This document shows positions 62,712 through 64,000 of a stretch of DNA of 64,000 nt, piece by piece. The notes under the pieces were generated by a model that worked only from the letters and a program-made list of their open reading frames with translations, did no database searches and was not told where the DNA came from. This DNA comes from Pandoraea cepalis (lineage in GTDB: Bacteria > Pseudomonadota > Gammaproteobacteria > Burkholderiales > Burkholderiaceae): assembly GCF_902459665.1 (NCBI RefSeq), contig NZ_CABPSL010000018.1, positions 56,465 through 120,464 of the forward strand. Direction: 5' to 3'. Positions within the stretch are counted from its first letter, which is position 1; every line of letters starts with the position of its first letter. The position numbers and the translations under genes are program-made.

Positions 62712-63959
62712 ATGCGAAGACATCAATCAGGGATCTTTCTCGTCTCCGCCGCAATCGCGGTGGGCGTCGTGGGTATGCTGGTGACGTTCTGGGGCGTTGA
62801 GCAAAGTCGTCAGATGCGCATGGCGCGCGCGGAGCGAATTGGTGAGTCGCTCAATATGGTGGGCAACGCTGTCGAAACGTTCACCGTGAAGCACCACTCG
62901 GATATCGAGAAGTTGCTCAGTGGCAAAGAAAGGTCGTTTACCGTAAATGGGGTGACGTTCAAATCGGCCGATACAGGGCCGAACGGGACGTCGGAGATAG
63001 CGGATTTGAGTGCAGATGACGTCATCAGGGCGCTGCAACTTGGCGGTGTTGCGACGACGCCGCCGCGAGGGGTCGGAGATTACGCGTTGCGCGTGTACCG
63101 GGTGTGCGACGCTGGCGACGCGAGGTCATGTCGGATCGATACGCTGACGTACTTGACCGAGCCAATAAAGAAGACGTATTCGTCCGAACCAGATCTCAAT
63201 CTGGCCGTCGTCGCGGCCAAGAAGATGGGGGTATATGGCGGACTGTCGTCGATGAATGAGGCGGATAAATTCAACTTCATCGGACAGACTTCAGAGGTGT
63301 TGCCTGTGGCAAACCCGCTCGGACCGATTCCCGGGATCATCGTGATGCGAGGTGGGTCGCAGACAAAGGACCTGAATAACACGGTCATGCGTGATGGATC
63401 GCGCGACATGACCGGCTCGCTGAAGTTTGCCAGCACGGATACGAAGGGCGCGTCCGTCTCTCGCGATATCGTGGGTGCGGAGAACATTGAAGCATCGGGT
63501 ACGCTGAACGTAGGCAGTATCGTGGCTGGCGCCACCGCCGTTAAAGGCACGCTGGATCTGGGATCGGAAGCTAACAGGAGGCCTGTGCATAACAATATCG
63601 TCAACGCGGGCAACATCGAAGGCAAGGGGCAACTGAAGATGGCTAGCGCGAGCGTTGGGGCGCTGGTGGCGGAGGCGGACGGCGCGACGATCAACGGCAA
63701 ATTGAATCTGAGTAACAACGACATTGAAGCGGCGAAGTCGGTGTCGGCAGGCAAGGTTTCCGCGGAGAAGGTGGAGTCGAGAGAACTGAAATCAAAGTCC
63801 GGCGTTGTTGAACTGGGCGATGCGGTTACGGAAGGCGAGGTGTGTGACGTTTGGGGACTCGGGAGAGACACCCATGGCCGAATCTTGTCTTGCCAAAAAA
63901 ATGACGGACAGAGCTGGCGGTGGGGGGGTGTCAGAATTTCCGTGTTCAAGGCGAGTTGA
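62712..63959 (+). CDS. PilV/shufflon-like type IV pilus tip protein, short form
   Basis: 415 residues from the ATG at 62712 (MRRHQSGIFLVSAAIAVGVV). It is about 70% identical by eye to the first copy over the leader, hydrophobic helix and first ~220 residues (LNLAVVAAKKMGVYGGLSSM; MRGGSQTKDLNNTVMRDGSR). It then carries a longer stalk of repeated NIEASGTLNVGS / NIEGKGQLKMAS / VSAGKVSAEKVES type units. The paired-Cys motif VCDVWGLGRDTHGRILSCQK lies near residues 376-392, after which only about 25 residues remain. It therefore has a minimal tip compared with its neighbour. Confidence 0.8.
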   Translation: MRRHQSGIFLVSAAIAVGVVGMLVTFWGVEQSRQMRMARAERIGESLNMVGNAVETFTVKHHSDIEKLLSGKERSFTVNGVTFKSADTGPNGTSEIADLSADDVIRALQLGGVATTPPRGVGDYALRVYRVCDAGDARSCRIDTLTYLTEPIKKTYSSEPDLNLAVVAAKKMGVYGGLSSMNEADKFNFIGQTSEVLPVANPLGPIPGIIVMRGGSQTKDLNNTVMRDGSRDMTGSLKFASTDTKGASVSRDIVGAENIEASGTLNVGSIVAGATAVKGTLDLGSEANRRPVHNNIVNAGNIEGKGQLKMASASVGALVAEADGATINGKLNLSNNDIEAAKSVSAGKVSAEKVESRELKSKSGVVELGDAVTEGEVCDVWGLGRDTHGRILSCQKNDGQSWRWGGVRISVFKAS

Positions 63960-64000
63960 GAATTACACGGACGGTCGAACGAATCGATCCGCGTAAAGGA

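Overview
High-GC DNA from a betaproteobacterium of the Burkholderiaceae. The flagellar gene order, the riboswitch-controlled gcvTHP-sdaA block, the TctDE-type regulators and the MFS/oxidoreductase catabolic cluster all fit; Pandoraea or a close relative is my best guess (inference). I see no insertion sequence, integrase, CRISPR array or plasmid origin.

1-19.5 kb, flagellum: a long minus-strand run encodes the export gate, switch, motor ATPase and MS ring (fliR partial, fliQPONML, fliK, fliJ, fliI, fliH, fliG, fliF), with fliE divergent. After an unrelated AAA ATPase gene come fhlB, a second fliK-like gene, fliT, fliS, fliD and fliC; fliC has a clear sigma-28 promoter. fliH carries an in-frame amber codon inside its conserved N-terminal motif.

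19.5-31 kb, regulation and transport: a soluble NarL/UhpB-type two-component pair, a TctE/TctD-type pair divergent from an SsuABC/NMT1-like ABC importer, a SYLF-domain lipoprotein, a small secreted protein and a BaeSR-like pair.

31-36.6 kb, surface genes: an isolated FlgH-like L-ring lipoprotein overlaps an unknown lipoprotein gene. Next is a large autotransporter broken by a one-base frameshift. A decayed partial copy of the unknown lipoprotein gene lies on the autotransporter's far side.

36.6-47.5 kb, the most interesting region: an apparently undescribed catabolic or oxidative regulon. It holds an amidase, an MFS transporter, a CADD/PqqC-like haem-oxygenase-fold diiron protein with all six expected metal ligands, an aldehyde dehydrogenase, a GlcG-like protein, a 2Fe-2S/FAD reductase, an ornithine-cyclodeaminase-family protein, two 2Fe-2S ferredoxins (one with an unknown N-terminal domain), an alpha/beta hydrolase and a GntR/FCD regulator. 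A 13-bp near-palindrome (GTATAC-N-GNNTAC type) lies before every transcription unit, including the regulator gene, which suggests one local regulon.

47.6-60.3 kb, housekeeping: tRNA-Arg(CCG), a dihaem cytochrome c5, a metallophosphoesterase, a 37-residue secreted peptide, Rep helicase, a membrane zinc-ribbon protein, and a tandem glycine riboswitch with terminator before gcvT-gcvH-gcvP, followed by sdaA. Together the last genes take glycine to serine to pyruvate.

60.4-64 kb: two tandem PilV/shufflon-like pilus-tip genes with related N-terminal regions, different C-termini and a shared leader element.
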